From: Eubacteriales bacterium
GTDB taxonomy: Bacteria; Bacillota; Clostridia; Lachnospirales; Lachnospiraceae
DNA: 64,000 bases
NCBI GenBank assembly: GCA_030524745.1
Contig: JAUNGC010000002.1
Location: forward strand, 83,207 to 147,206
Reading direction: 5' to 3'
Below the pieces are notes generated by a model. That model did not search any database and was not told the DNA's origin. It worked only from the letters and a program-made list of their open reading frames with translations. Position numbers and translations under genes: made by a program. Each line of letters starts with the position of its first letter. Positions within the stretch are counted from its first letter, which is position 1. Positions 17,611 to 27,380 of this stretch are shown here, in pieces.

Positions 17611-18489
17611 ATGAAAACGATCAAGAGAGAAAAAGAGAAAGAACAAAAAACCTCCTGGCTGGCAGAAACCCTGGTGCGCATGGTAAAAAGTCCGGGCGCA
17701 AAAGTGGGAACATTTCTTTTTGTGCTGATGTGCCTGATCTGTATTCTGGCTCCGGTGATTGCGCCCTATGGCGTCAACGAGATGGATCTGAACGCCATGT
17801 TTAAGGGACCCTGCAGAGAGCATTGGTTTGGAACAGATGCAATGGGACGCGATATTCTGACGCGGCTGCTTTACGGCGGCAGATATTCTCTGGCATTGGG
17901 CGTATGCGCTTCTTTGTTTGGCGCTGCAATTGGCATTGTGATCGGCAGCGTGGCTGGTTATTTCGGCGGAATCGTGGAAACGATCATCATGCGCATCATG
18001 GACGTCTGGTCTTCTCTGCCTTCCATGCTGCTTTGCATTTTGATTTCCTCTGCGCTCGGCGCCGGATTTTTCAACACAATACTCGCCCTCACGGTGGGCG
18101 GTGTTCCCGGCAATGTCCGCATGATCCGCGGGCAGATCCTTGCGGAACGGTCAAAGGAATATCTGGAAGCTGCGGAATCCATTAACTGCTCCAGAGTAAG
18201 TATTATGTTCAAACATCTGCTTCCGAATGTTGTGTCGCCGCTGATTGTTACAACGACGATGGGCATCGGCAGTACGATCACGACGTCCGCTTCTTTAAGT
18301 TATATCGGACTCGGCGTACAGCCGCCCACGCCGGAATGGGGCGCAATGCTGTCTGATGCGCGCGCACACATTTTGAACTATCCGTATCTGATGACATTCC
18401 CTGGGCTGTTCATCGCAGTTACGATTCTGGCGATCAACCTGTTGGGAGACGGGCTGCGCGATGCGCTGGATCCCAAGCTGAGAAACTGA
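17611..18489 (+). CDS. ABC importer permease, DppC/OppC type
   Basis: A 292-residue second permease. The N-terminal OppC-type segment (KVGTFLFVLMCLICILAPVIAPYG) is followed by HWFGTDAMGRDILTRLLYGGRYSL, a strong DppC signature. The EAA loop is RSKEYLEAAESINCSRVSIMFKHLLPNVVSPL and the C-terminus ends GDGLRDALDPKLRN. Five to six membrane helices. It follows the first permease by 5 bp. Confidence 0.95.
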   Translation: MKTIKREKEKEQKTSWLAETLVRMVKSPGAKVGTFLFVLMCLICILAPVIAPYGVNEMDLNAMFKGPCREHWFGTDAMGRDILTRLLYGGRYSLALGVCASLFGAAIGIVIGSVAGYFGGIVETIIMRIMDVWSSLPSMLLCILISSALGAGFFNTILALTVGGVPGNVRMIRGQILAERSKEYLEAAESINCSRVSIMFKHLLPNVVSPLIVTTTMGIGSTITTSASLSYIGLGVQPPTPEWGAMLSDARAHILNYPYLMTFPGLFIAVTILAINLLGDGLRDALDPKLRN

Positions 18490-18502
18490 GGGAGGATGGA
18501 AA

Positions 18503-19483
18503 ATGGAAAAGAGTAATACAGATTTTCTCTCAGTAAAAGATCTGAGAGTGATTTATACATCAGGGAAAAAAATTGTGGAAGCGGTAAACGGCGTTTCCTT
18601 TCACATGAAAAAAGGAGAAACGCTGGCGCTGGTGGGAGAGACCGGCGCAGGAAAAACGACGATCGCCCGTGCGATTCTCGGAATTCTGCCCAATCCTCCG
18701 GCGAAACTGACCGGCGGCGAGATTTTTCTGGAGGGACAGGAACTGACGAAGCTGAAGGAAGAGGAAATGCTCAAGATCAGAGGAAACAGGATTGCAATGA
18801 TCTTTCAGGATCCCATGACGGCGCTGAATCCTCTTCAGACGGTTGGCGATCAGATTACGGAAGGTCTGCTTTTACATAACGACTATACAAGGGCGGAGGC
18901 CAAAAAGAAAGCGGGAGAGATGCTGGAAATGGTTGGAATTCCCGTTTCCCGTTATGGGGAATATCCGTTTGAATTTTCCGGCGGGATGAAGCAGCGTGTG
19001 GTAATTGCCATGGCGCTTGCCTGCAATCCGGATCTGCTTCTGGCGGATGAGCCGACGACGGCGCTTGACGTGACGATTCAGGCCCAGGTGCTGGACCTGA
19101 TCCGGGATCTGCGGACGAAGTATCATACGTCCATGATTTTGATTACGCATGATCTGGGAGTTGTGGCGGAGACGAGCGACAATGTGGCCGTTGTATATGC
19201 AGGGCAGATTATCGAGTACGGAAGCAAGAAAAATATCTTTTTACATGCGACGCATCCGTATACCCATGGCCTGTTCGATTCCCTTCCGAATATGAATGAG
19301 AATGCAGAACGGTTAAAGCCGATTCCGGGCACTACGCCGGACCCGACCGCTCTGCCTGCAGGCTGCAAATTTTCGCCCCGCTGTCCGTATGCAACGAAGG
19401 AGTGCCGGGAAACAGAAGCGGAACTGAAAGAAATTGCACCGGGACATTTTTGCCGCTGCATTCATAAAAAGCAGGAGGACTGA
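18503..19483 (+). CDS. ABC importer ATPase, DppD/OppD type
   Basis: A 326-residue ATP-binding subunit. Walker A is GETGAGKT (45-52), the signature FSGGMKQRV, Walker [14 protein letters not shown]. The C-terminal oligopeptide-transport extension ([31 protein letters not shown]) is present and includes the cysteines that in some relatives bind an Fe-S cluster. GGGAGGATGG precedes the ATG. Confidence 0.95.
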   Translation: MEKSNTDFLSVKDLRVIYTSGKKIVEAVNGVSFHMKKGETLALVGETGAGKTTIARAILGILPNPPAKLTGGEIFLEGQELTKLKEEEMLKIRGNRIAMIFQDPMTALNPLQTVGDQITEGLLLHNDYTRAEAKKKAGEMLEMVGIPVSRYGEYPFEFSGGMKQRVVIAMALACNPDLLLADEPTTALDVTIQAQVLDLIRDLRTKYHTSMILITHDLGVVAETSDNVAVVYAGQIIEYGSKKNIFLHATHPYTHGLFDSLPNMNENAERLKPIPGTTPDPTALPAGCKFSPRCPYATKECRETEAELKEIAPGHFCRCIHKKQED

Positions 19484-19487
19484 CGGT

Positions 19488-20447
19488 ATGCCGGACACAT
19501 TAATAGAGGTAAAAAATCTAAAAAAATATTTCAAGGTTCCAGCCGGAATGAATCATGCGGTGGATGATGTTTCTCTGACTATAAACAGGGGAGAAACGCT
19601 GGGCGTGGTAGGAGAATCCGGCTGCGGAAAATCAACGCTGGGACGCACGATCATTCACCTGCAGGAGGCGACGGACGGTCAGATCTTCTTTGACGGAAAG
19701 GATATCACGCATGTTTCCGGCAAAAAACTGCGGGAAGCCAGAGAGAAGATGCAGATCGTTTTTCAGGATCCTTATTCTTCTTTGAATCCGAGACTGCGTG
19801 TGGAAAATACGATTCTGGAACCGTTAAAGCATTCCGGCCGTTTTTCTTCCAGACAGCAGCTGCGGGAAGAGGCAAACCGGCTGATGGAACTGGTCGGTAT
19901 CGATACCAGATTGCGACAGGCATATCCGCATGAACTGGACGGCGGACGCAGACAGCGTGTGGGGATTGCGCGGGCCCTGGCGCTGAATCCGGAGTTTATT
20001 GTTTGCGACGAACCGGTGTCTGCGCTGGATGTTTCCATTCAGGCACAGGTGCTGAATCTGCTGATGGATTTGCAGGATTCCATGGGACTCGCTTATATGT
20101 TTGTCACGCATGATCTATCCGTCGTCAGGCATATTTCGGACCACATCTGCGTCATGTATCTGGGACAATTGGTGGAAAAGTGTTCCACGGAAGAACTTTT
20201 TAAGCATAACATGCATCCTTATACCAATGCGCTACTGTCGGCCATTCCATCCACGGATATTTTTCATCCCATGCAGCGGGTACAGTTAAAGGGGGAAATC
20301 ACCTCTGCAATCAATCCGAAACCGGGATGCAGATTTGCAGCGCGTTGCCCGTATGCGACGGAAAAATGTCAGGAACCGCAAAAGCTTCGGGAAATTTCCA
20401 AAGATCATTTTGTATCCTGTTGCAGAGCGGAAGAAATAGCGGGTTAA
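19488..20447 (+). CDS. ABC importer ATPase, DppF/OppF type
   Basis: A 319-residue partner ATPase. Walker A is GESGCGKST (42-50), Walker [13 protein letters not shown]. The signature reads LDGGRRQR, the Ser of the usual LSGGQ being Asp; to my recollection this is a common variant in Firmicute OppF proteins. The start at 19488 ([15 protein letters not shown]) is chosen for AGGAGG 11 bases upstream. The C-terminal [15 protein letters not shown] extension is intact. It follows DppD by 4 bp. Confidence 0.94.
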   Translation: MPDTLIEVKNLKKYFKVPAGMNHAVDDVSLTINRGETLGVVGESGCGKSTLGRTIIHLQEATDGQIFFDGKDITHVSGKKLREAREKMQIVFQDPYSSLNPRLRVENTILEPLKHSGRFSSRQQLREEANRLMELVGIDTRLRQAYPHELDGGRRQRVGIARALALNPEFIVCDEPVSALDVSIQAQVLNLLMDLQDSMGLAYMFVTHDLSVVRHISDHICVMYLGQLVEKCSTEELFKHNMHPYTNALLSAIPSTDIFHPMQRVQLKGEITSAINPKPGCRFAARCPYATEKCQEPQKLREISKDHFVSCCRAEEIAG

Positions 20448-20473
20448 CGAATTTTATCACGTGGAGGTTTTAC

Positions 20474-21148
20474 ATGTTCTTTAAAGGATCAGCAAGCGAT
20501 AGTGTCAGACAAAGCGGCGGAATGGAAAAAAAGAAGCACTTGCAGGGGAAAGCCTACAGGCGTTTCTTCGAGGGGTACACGGAATTTGCCGTGCCGAAAG
20601 AAAACGGAAAAGGCGATAAAATCCTTCGCATTTATACGGCGGAATACTATCGCTGTAAACTTGGGGACAGACAGTTTTTTCTGCTAAAACTGTTTTATGT
20701 ATGTCTCTATTTGGTCATGCTGATCTGTTTTGTTACGGCTGCGACAGAACCGCTTCAGAGCAATTCAGTCTGGTATGTCGTGTTGCCTCAAACTTGCTGC
20801 GTTTTCTTTTTTGGCTGGTTGTTTTTGGGACTGATGAAATATCTTTTTGCGCAACGAAATATGACTGTTTACGGCTACCGGACCTCTACGCAGAATGTGA
20901 AGCGGGCGGCAATGGGACTGGGATTTTCCTTGGCATGGCTCAGTCTGACGAACGCTTGTTTTGTGGCGTTGCACATCCGGTATATATTGGTCCGGGAGAT
21001 TTTCTGCATTATGCGTTTTCTGGTCGGAACAGGTGCGGCTGTGCTGCTTTATTTTACAGAGTGTCGGGTCGTTTATCAGAAAATGCCGAATCCGCAGGGA
21101 AACACGGCGTGTGCGGAAGAAGAAAACTGTTATTATGTGGGAAAATAA
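20474..21148 (+). CDS. Multi-spanning membrane protein of unknown function
   Basis: A 224-residue protein not recognised. About 65 soluble residues (YRRFFEGYTEFAVPKENGKGDKI, then RIYTAEYYRC) come before four probable membrane helices, roughly 67-85, 93-112, 143-163 and 168-186. A short cytoplasmic tail with CAEEENCYY follows. The start at 20474 follows GTGGAGG and lies 26 bp after the OppF-type gene, so it is in the importer operon. It could be an accessory to uptake or to the lactonase and hydrolase that follow. No catalytic motif is visible. Confidence 0.65.
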   Translation: MFFKGSASDSVRQSGGMEKKKHLQGKAYRRFFEGYTEFAVPKENGKGDKILRIYTAEYYRCKLGDRQFFLLKLFYVCLYLVMLICFVTAATEPLQSNSVWYVVLPQTCCVFFFGWLFLGLMKYLFAQRNMTVYGYRTSTQNVKRAAMGLGFSLAWLSLTNACFVALHIRYILVREIFCIMRFLVGTGAAVLLYFTECRVVYQKMPNPQGNTACAEEENCYYVGK

Positions 21149-21190
21149 ATTGGAATATAGAATGGAAAGGATGAGAAAAGGTGTTACGGA

Positions 21191-22390
21191 ATGACTGAGA
21201 AAAAAATTTTTATGTATGTGAGTCTGTGGAAAGAGCACGGCGGCGCGCCTGGACTGGGGCTTTTTACTTTTGATACCCAAAGCGGAGAAATTGAACTGGT
21301 AAAGCAGTTAAATGATAAGATTTCCTTTAACTGTTCGAGAGTGGATTCTGCGCATAACAGAATGTATCTGTGCAACGAAACGGATGTGTTGGATGGTGTG
21401 AACTACAGTAGCGGCAGAATTTACGGTTATCAGTTGGATCCTTTGACGGGAGAGGTGAGCGAACTGTTTCATAAGGAGACTTTTTGCCCGAATCCGGCCT
21501 ATTTAAACTTCGATGATACGGGGAAATATATGATCGTCGCGCATCATTCCAGTCCCGCAAATATTACGACAATTGAGCGGGATGAGGATGGAAATTTTAT
21601 GCCGGTTGTCACATTCAACGATTCGGTTGTGGAACTTTTTTCTATGAAAGAGGACGGCACAATCGACAAGTTGCTGGATGTGAAGAAGCATGAAAGTAAA
21701 ACACCGCTGCTTGATCGTTTCGGCAGAAGAACCAATACCCATCCGCATTGCGTGGTGAAATCCCCGTCCGGAAATCTGTTCGCCGTATGCGATAAGGGGG
21801 ACGGATGCGTTTATTTGTATACGATCGATAGAGAAAAGGAAGAACTGCGGTTGTGTAGCAAATATCTTTCCGACGAAGAAGGCTGTGCGCCGCGCTACTG
21901 CGCGTTCCATCCTGCGCTGCCTTATCTTTTCATCAATCATGAGCATGAACACAACGGGAAAATGACGGTCAGCGCGTTCCGCTATGAGGATGACGGGACG
22001 ATGGAGCGAATCGGCGTATATAGCGTGTTGCCGGAAGGATTTGTGCTGGGAGAAGGGCATTTTGAACAGCAGGGATTTTGTATCCATCCCAGCGGCAAAT
22101 ATGTGTACAGTATTATTCATTCCGCTTACAGCATTAACTGTGTTTCCGTGCTGGCCGTGAAGGAAGAAAGCGGAGAATTGGAGTTGATCCAGAATCAGCC
22201 GATTGAAGGCGTATGGCCCCGCGGCTGCGCGCTGTCTCCGGACGGACGCTTCCTGGTGACGAGTTGCCTTGCAAGCGGGGATATTGCAGTTTACCGGATA
22301 GAAGAGGACGGAACATTATGCCCTGCCGGTTCTATGGCGAAGCTACAGGGCGGCTCTTATATCAGCTTTTATGAACCATCAAATGAATGA
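21191..22390 (+). CDS. Lactonase family beta-propeller protein
   Basis: A 399-residue member of the 6-phosphogluconolactonase/YkgB (COG2706) family, a seven-bladed beta-propeller. Blade repeats are visible as NPAYLNFDDTGKYMIVAHH, THPHCVVKSPSGNLFAVCDKG, CIHPSGKYVYSIIH and RGCALSPDGRFLVTSCL. There is no signal peptide. The family hydrolyses sugar lactones; substrate here is unproven. AAGGTGTTACGG precedes the ATG. Its place in an importer operon suggests that the imported compound, or a product of it, carries a lactone or sugar. Confidence 0.85.
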   Translation: MTEKKIFMYVSLWKEHGGAPGLGLFTFDTQSGEIELVKQLNDKISFNCSRVDSAHNRMYLCNETDVLDGVNYSSGRIYGYQLDPLTGEVSELFHKETFCPNPAYLNFDDTGKYMIVAHHSSPANITTIERDEDGNFMPVVTFNDSVVELFSMKEDGTIDKLLDVKKHESKTPLLDRFGRRTNTHPHCVVKSPSGNLFAVCDKGDGCVYLYTIDREKEELRLCSKYLSDEEGCAPRYCAFHPALPYLFINHEHEHNGKMTVSAFRYEDDGTMERIGVYSVLPEGFVLGEGHFEQQGFCIHPSGKYVYSIIHSAYSINCVSVLAVKEESGELELIQNQPIEGVWPRGCALSPDGRFLVTSCLASGDIAVYRIEEDGTLCPAGSMAKLQGGSYISFYEPSNE

Positions 22391-22406
22391 CAGAAAGGGG
22401 ATTACG

Positions 22407-23474
22407 ATGAAAGAAAAATATCATGCAGTAGGACCGGAGGCAGGGTACGCGAAAGGAACATTCGATCCGGCCGCATATGAAAATTCCGCGCTTGGCCGCA
22501 CGACGGCAGAAATGCGGGGCATTTACGATCAGTATAAGGGAGATCAGATGAATCCGGCTGTTCTTGCCTATTGGAAAGAAAAAGGGGTGAAAAAGGAAGT
22601 TTTTGATGCCGATAAAGAAGCGGAGCAGATGATGTTTTCTGTCCTGACGCCGCTGAAAACGGAAAAAGATCATAAATATCCGCTGATTTACTGTCTACAT
22701 GGCGGCGGAGAAGATATTTTCAGCGCGGAGGTCTACGGCTATGGCCTGCTGACCGGCATGGGTAATTGTATTACCGTATGCCCTACCGCATCCACCCACG
22801 GAAATCCCATGGTGGAAGCGGAATTCATCAGAATTCTTGGCTTTCTAAAGGAGCATGCTTATCCGGTGGATTTTACGCGCGTATATGTGGTCGGTTTTTC
22901 CGGCGGAGAAGGGGCTACACAACGGCTTGCGATGCTGCATGCAGATAAGATCGCCGGGATCGGACCGACTCCCGGACCTAACAGTTTCAGAGGCGTGTCC
23001 CTGCCGATCCTGCAGGCTGGGTATAATGAAAAATTCGGCCTGGATATGCCGATGATCTGCTTAGGCGGTAGTGAAGACGGCGGAGATATGTGGCCGCTGA
23101 ATACACAGCAGTGCGTTAATTCCTTTAATTTCTGCATGCAGAATGTGGTAAAAGCGAAAAACTATAAGCAGCTGACGCTGGATGAAACCTGCAGGATTGC
23201 CAGAACTTCTCCCAATACAGTGAGCAGATTGTTCGGATTGGAGTTTGATGAATCCTGGATTAATAAACTGGAGGATACCTACATATATTTCGGAGATTTT
23301 TATAATGAAAAGGGCTGGCCGATGGCACGATTCGGCAGCATCATCGGAATGCCGCATATTCAGTGCCCCGAACAGGCCATGCTCATCTGGAGTTTCCTGC
23401 GCCAGTTTTCCCGCGATTTAAAAACAGGCGCGCTGCGCTTTGATAAGGCGGAAGTGGGCGGAGCCAATAAATAG
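22407..23474 (+). CDS. Alpha/beta hydrolase, esterase-like
   Basis: A 355-residue cytoplasmic alpha/beta-hydrolase. The oxyanion-hole HGGG is at 98-101 (YCLHGGGEDIF). The nucleophile elbow is GFSGG with Ser165 (VVGFSGGEGATQRLAML), and His317 in IGMPHIQCPEQ is a good catalytic histidine. The acid is probably the Asp in GSEDGGD (222-228). The N-terminal 90 residues are an extra cap or strand region. The ATG follows GAAAGGGG, 16 bp after the lactonase gene. Last gene of the importer operon; it probably releases an ester-linked group from the imported substrate. Confidence 0.75.
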   Translation: MKEKYHAVGPEAGYAKGTFDPAAYENSALGRTTAEMRGIYDQYKGDQMNPAVLAYWKEKGVKKEVFDADKEAEQMMFSVLTPLKTEKDHKYPLIYCLHGGGEDIFSAEVYGYGLLTGMGNCITVCPTASTHGNPMVEAEFIRILGFLKEHAYPVDFTRVYVVGFSGGEGATQRLAMLHADKIAGIGPTPGPNSFRGVSLPILQAGYNEKFGLDMPMICLGGSEDGGDMWPLNTQQCVNSFNFCMQNVVKAKNYKQLTLDETCRIARTSPNTVSRLFGLEFDESWINKLEDTYIYFGDFYNEKGWPMARFGSIIGMPHIQCPEQAMLIWSFLRQFSRDLKTGALRFDKAEVGGANK

Positions 23475-23488
23475 CGTTATAGCGCAAA

Positions 23489-23532
23489 CAGAAGAGATGC
23501 CGGACGGATTCTTGCCGGCCTCTTTTCTGTTT
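23489..23532. terminator. Bidirectional terminator
   Basis: CAGAAGAGATGCCGG (23489-23503) pairs with CCGGCCTCTTTTCTG (23515-23529), with one G-T and one mismatch. T-rich on both exits, so it serves the hydrolase gene and the opposing nitroreductase gene. Confidence 0.8.
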
Positions 23533-23577
23533 GTGTCGCAGCAGGGTCAGGGCCGCCTGCCAGGAAGGGGCATGACC

Positions 23578-24084
23578 CTACAGAAAACGGATTCTCGTCT
23601 CGTCCAGGTACCCTCTGGCGGCAGGCGCTTCGTCCGCTTCTCCGACGGCCACGACAGCCAGCGGTATGCTTGCGGTTTCAAAAATTTCCTGCATTTTCTC
23701 CACTCGTTCCATAGCAGGATAACAGCCGCACCAGCAGGTGCCATAGCCGAGTTCTTTGGCGGTAAGAAGGATATTCTGGATGGCAGCGCCGCAATCCTGG
23801 GGCCAGTAGCCCTGGCAGATTCCTTCCTGCAGGTCGGGCCTGCCGCAGACTACAATAGCGAGGGATGCGGTTTTGAGCATCTGGGTATAGGGCATGGCCG
23901 CCATAATCTGTTCTTTGCGTTCGCTGCTCTCTGCCACAATGAATTCCCAGGGACGTGTGTTGCAGGCGCTGGGCGCCATCATGGCAGCTTCCAGCATCTG
24001 CATAATATGTTCTCTGGGAATCTTTACGCCTTCTTTATATTTGCGGATGCTGCGGCGGGATTTGATTGTCTCGATTGTGTTCAT
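23578..24084 (-). CDS. Nitroreductase family protein
   Basis: A 168-residue FMN-dependent oxidoreductase of the nitroreductase superfamily. The FMN-binding start is TIETIKSRRSIRKYKEG, followed by AAMMAPSACNTRPWEFIV and ELGYGTCWCGCYP. It is short for the family but complete. The start at 24084 is set by AAAGGAGG directly upstream. Genuine substrate unknown. An IS element was inserted about 100 bp upstream of the start, close to the region that should hold its promoter; a TATAAT at 24121-24126 on the minus strand remains. Confidence 0.9.
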   Translation of the reverse strand: MNTIETIKSRRSIRKYKEGVKIPREHIMQMLEAAMMAPSACNTRPWEFIVAESSERKEQIMAAMPYTQMLKTASLAIVVCGRPDLQEGICQGYWPQDCGAAIQNILLTAKELGYGTCWCGCYPAMERVEKMQEIFETASIPLAVVAVGEADEAPAARGYLDETRIRFL

Positions 24085-24175
24085 AAATGGCCTCCTTTTT
24101 GAATACTGTTTCATATAGTTCTATTATAGCGCAAAGAGGGAAACAGGTATAATAGCATTTTCAACCTTTTTATGA

Positions 24176-24183
24176 ACTTTTTT
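24176..24183. repeat. Target-site duplication, left copy
   Basis: ACTTTTTT next to the left IS end; repeated exactly at 25947-25954. Confidence 0.7.
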
Positions 24184-24396
24184 GTAACAGTTCAGCTACC
24201 AATGTCATTAAGTTAAATGTAAAAACGTGAGGAGTTTGATTGAAAAAAATATAGGGTAAAGAAATTCTCATTGGCTGAAAGTAGAAATTATAAAAATGAG
24301 GGATTCTGATATGCCGGACATGGATTTTATTGCATGGCAAACAAGCAGATTTACATCTGCTTCCATTTGCATTATATTAAACAGAGACGGATCCGC

Positions 24397-25725
24397 CTAA
24401 GCCGCCCTGTACAGGAAATACCTGGGCCGCCGGAAATGGGCTGTCTGCAGTCGCGGGAAGCTTCGCTCATTACGGACCGGTATGAGTTTTCGGTTGAGCA
24501 GGGGCATCACGTCTGCGGGGTTTTTTTGTGAATTCAAGCGGAAAAAGATCCTGCAGATGTGGGCGGCTTCCGTAAAATTCACTTTATAGCTGTGCTTCGT
24601 ATCCTTTCTGGTTTCTACTGCTGTGTGGTTTACAACAGTTTCTGTCAGGTTGTAAGCGATCAGCTTCGCCCAGATCTCCTGTTTTATAAATTCAGGTTTA
24701 TAAGAATGGAAACTGCTCAGGGCGATAGTGTACTTGAGCTTGCGGAAAGATGTTTCAATTCCCCATCTGGAAAAATAAAGGCGTTTGATGTCCTCTATGG
24801 TAAATTCCTCTGCCGGAAGATTGGTCATTATGCATTCATAAGAGCCGTCATCTAATGGGAACCTCACAACCCGGACAGGGATCGTATAAGTATCCAGGGA
24901 ACCGTATGCCACAAAATCAAAGGTGGATGCGGCATCAACAAAGGTGACATAATCACCGGATGCTGTGATCTTTTTGGAATGGGAACGCTTAATGACAATG
25001 TCAAGGCACAGGTCAAAAGCCCCTTCTTTAGGAATAGGCAGGTGTCCGGCGGCTCCGCGGACCTTCACATCTTTGGAACGAAAGAGAAAGAACTGTTTTT
25101 TCTCCAGGACATGTGCCATGTTATTATAAGAACAATACCCACGGTCAGCCATGAAAACATCAAAAGTTCCCTACGGTGTTTCCAGACGGTCCACCATAGT
25201 GCAGAAAGCCTTGAATTCATCTTTGAAATGAACGGGCTGGATGACGGCATCCTTATAGGTATGCGTGTTAAGATCATAAAGAGCGTTGAGGTGGACACTG
25301 TAAAAGCCTTTTGCAGAATGGCCTTCAGAAACAAGATAGTCGTCAGAGGCCCATTTGGGGGAACTGAAGAAGGAGAAGGAAGAACCGTCAGCAGCAAAGA
25401 ACCTGTAATTGGAAGGTGTTTCGAGTTTTGAAAGGGAGTTGTTGAGTTGACGAAAGACTTCTTCCAGAGCCTGGGGCTTAAGCTTATCCCTCTGCTGGCT
25501 GAGGACCGACAGGGAAGGGGAATCTGCATGGAAGTCAAAGAAATCGTCTAATTCATTGCCAGTGCTGGAAGCCCCTTGTGAGACAAGGAAAGAGATAAGC
25601 ATCTCAGGGGGAAGCTTTCTGCGTCTGGAAAAATCCTTATCAGGAGCGGTCAGATAAGGGGCAAGGTGGGATGTGACATAGAAGCAGGCATTCCGGAACA
25701 TGGATTTGATCTGATTAAAAAACAT
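24397..25725 (-). pseudogene. IS4-family DDE transposase with in-frame TAG
   Basis: One frame of about 442 codons, interrupted by TAG at codon 185 (25171-25173); the same frame then continues GTFDVFMADRGYCSYNNM. The DDE residues are split: the first Asp (AADGSSF, residue 113) precedes the stop, while the second (ADRGY) and the Glu of the IS4 YREK signature (YFSRWGIETSFRKLK) follow it. The first product (184 residues) lacks two catalytic residues. A single base change could restore a sense codon. Restart at ATG 25152 could make only the C-terminal part. GGAGG before 25725 sets the original start. Confidence 0.9.
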
Positions 25726-25774
25726 GGCATAAACCTCCTTGGATTAGAATGAAAGTACTGGTTCTAATGCCAAG

Positions 25775-25820
25775 GGCCGCTCTCGCTACCGCATAAAAAC
25801 AATTAGCAGCGAGAGCGGCC
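25775..25820. promoter_or_regulatory. Hairpin at the IS right end
   Basis: GGCCGCTCTCGCT (25775-25787) pairs perfectly with AGCGAGAGCGGCC (25808-25820). It sits between the terminal repeat and the transposase start. In related elements such hairpins stop read-through from outside from expressing transposase. TTAGAA (25744-25749) with TTCTAA (25762-25767) may form a second stem nearer the ribosome site. Confidence 0.6.
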
Positions 25821-25946
25821 GCACATTTTAGGGTTTATGTCAACCTTTTTTTAAAAAAGTTAAAAAATTTGGTTAGACCCCCATATTGGAATCTAACCAT
25901 GCAAATATCGTTGTTAACTTAATAACATTGCTGCCTGAACTGTTAC

Positions 25947-25954
25947 ACTTTTTT
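25947..25954. repeat. Target-site duplication, right copy
   Basis: ACTTTTTT, identical to 24176-24183. It begins one base from the stop codon (25956-25958) of the Rpn gene, so the IS landed just behind that gene. Confidence 0.7.
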
Positions 25955-25955
25955 G

Positions 25956-27222
25956 TTAAATTCCATATTCCCGATATAGTTTCCGGCGCGTCCGAACGCT
26001 TTTTGCTGCGGATAGGGCTTCTGCCATTCTGTCATCTTGTGCGAGCCTGAGAATCAGCGTGCTCAGGCGTTCTTCCCCGGCTTTCGCGCCTTCCTTTCTG
26101 CCTTCTTTTCTGCCGATAGCAGCGCCTTCTTCTTTGCTGTCCTTTATTAAATCTTCAATGGCTTTACACATATTCAATGTATCCTCCTTCGGGTTTCTGT
26201 TTTCTTCCTTCCTGATTTTCAGCGTTTTCATATGCAGCATAGTGCAGATCAGATCGTATGTGTCATCGTCGAGAGCGCTAAAACGCTCTTTATTTTCGCG
26301 GCAGTACGTAAGAAGCGCTTTTTTATTATCTTTGCGCTTCATCGTGCCGATGAGTTCGCGCAGACCGGATTCAAATTTATTCTCATTCAGATCGGTCAGG
26401 TTGATGACGTGCAGGCGGTATTCTGCCGCCAGTTTCTTCATCGGTTCATCCATTGCAGTCAGATCCGGCAGATCGCTCAACTGCCGGGCCGCGGTCCATT
26501 TTCCTGCCCCATGATATAGAAGGATGGTTATGACGGGAATCAGACGGTCCGTTTCTTTGATGCCGGAGAGAAATTCTTCGCCCGCGGCAAGTCCGCCTTC
26601 ACGGTCATAACGTTCCTGCAACCGCCGAAGCTGTCTGTGCAGATCTTCCAGATCGTATTCCAGGCAGCGGAGCGGCATGTAATAGTGCAGTTTATCCTGC
26701 AGTTCCACAGCGATGATAATAAAATGACCGCGTCTGCACAATATTTTTGCTACATCCCGTTCCCGACGGGAGCTGCGACGTTTTCCCGTGCGGCTGTAAA
26801 ATGGTTCATGATATACCTTTTGCATATCCGCCAGCTGATGCGAAAGAATCTCCTTTCTTCCGTCATACCCTCAGTGTACAAGGGGACACACGGTCGGACA
26901 AGGGCGAATTTGGCCATCTGCTTCGTTACCTTCGCTCCGCGTACGTCTCTGTACGCGTCGTTCAGGTGCCTTGCAGATGACCAAATTCGTCCCTTTCCGA
27001 CTCTACGACCCCGACCGTAGAGATTTGCCCGATTTTCAAGGCGGACGAATGAGGCGTGCTGGACCGCACGCCGATTGAGGACAACGAGGAAAATCGGGCA
27101 AATATCACGGTTCGGGGCGTGTGTCCTCTTGTACACTGAGGGTAAAGACAGCCGTTATACAGATCGGCTAAGATCCTGGTTTTGCTGAGAAAATACGACA
27201 GTTCGTCGTTCTTTTTCCCCAT
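25956..27222 (-). pseudogene. Rpn family nuclease gene split by a miniature element
   Basis: A member of the Rpn/PD-(D/E)XK transposase-like family, nucleases that promote RecA-independent recombination. The N-terminus (MGKKNDELSYFLSKTRILADLYNGCL) starts at 27222 behind GGAGGG. The remainder (RRERDVAKILCRRG, IIAVELQDKLHYYMPLR, then a C-terminal KEGRKEGAKAGEE helix) resumes at about 26866. Between them lies a 275 bp insertion. Removing it with one copy of the flanking TA joins CLYDGRKEILSHQ in frame and gives an intact protein of about 329 residues. The C-terminal 289 residues from ATG 26825 could still be made, but without the first catalytic strand. Confidence 0.85.
26868..27142. mobile_element. 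275 bp miniature inverted-repeat element (TA-flanked)
   Basis: The ends CCCTCAGTGTACAAG and its complement extend to a 25 bp terminal inverted repeat with one mismatch. TA at 26866-26867 and 27143-27144 fits TA target duplication, as for IS630/Tc1-mariner elements. The interior is highly foldable: CGAATTTGG with CCAAATTCG, CATCTGC with GCAGATG, TTTGCCCGATTTTC with GAAAATCGGGCAAA, and GGCGTGC with GCACGCC. There is no transposase. A reading frame crosses part of it on the minus strand but reflects the palindromes, not a gene. It most likely depends on an enzyme encoded elsewhere. Confidence 0.85.
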
Positions 27223-27380
27223 TCAGTGCCCTCCTGTTATAAAATTTCATGATCTGATCGGAAATAAGGACGAAGATGTCCGATGAAGTTTTTGACACAA
27301 AACTGCCGGTTTTGCAGCAGCCTGTTGATAAGATTTTCCAATGATTCAGATTCGTTCCGTTCCCTGATGGTTATAAATTC

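Larger units (their letters stand above)
24184..25946 (-). mobile_element. IS4-family insertion sequence, about 1763 bp
   Basis: Terminal inverted repeats match over about 32 bp: GTAACAGTTCAG begins the left end at 24184, and its complement closes the right end at 25946. The match continues inward to ATTAAGTTAA on both sides with about five differences. Exact 8 bp direct repeats (ACTTTTTT) flank it. Inside are one transposase frame on the minus strand, a 13 bp hairpin between the right end and the transposase start, and a terminator-like hairpin (AAGCAGAT with ATCTGCTT, about 24348-24367) after the transposase stop. The transposase carries a nonsense codon, so this copy probably cannot move unaided. 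Confidence 0.88.

Noticed and set aside
25155-25175. Programmed frameshift in the transposase
   Set aside because: Both parts are in the same frame, separated only by TAG, and no slippery sequence is present.
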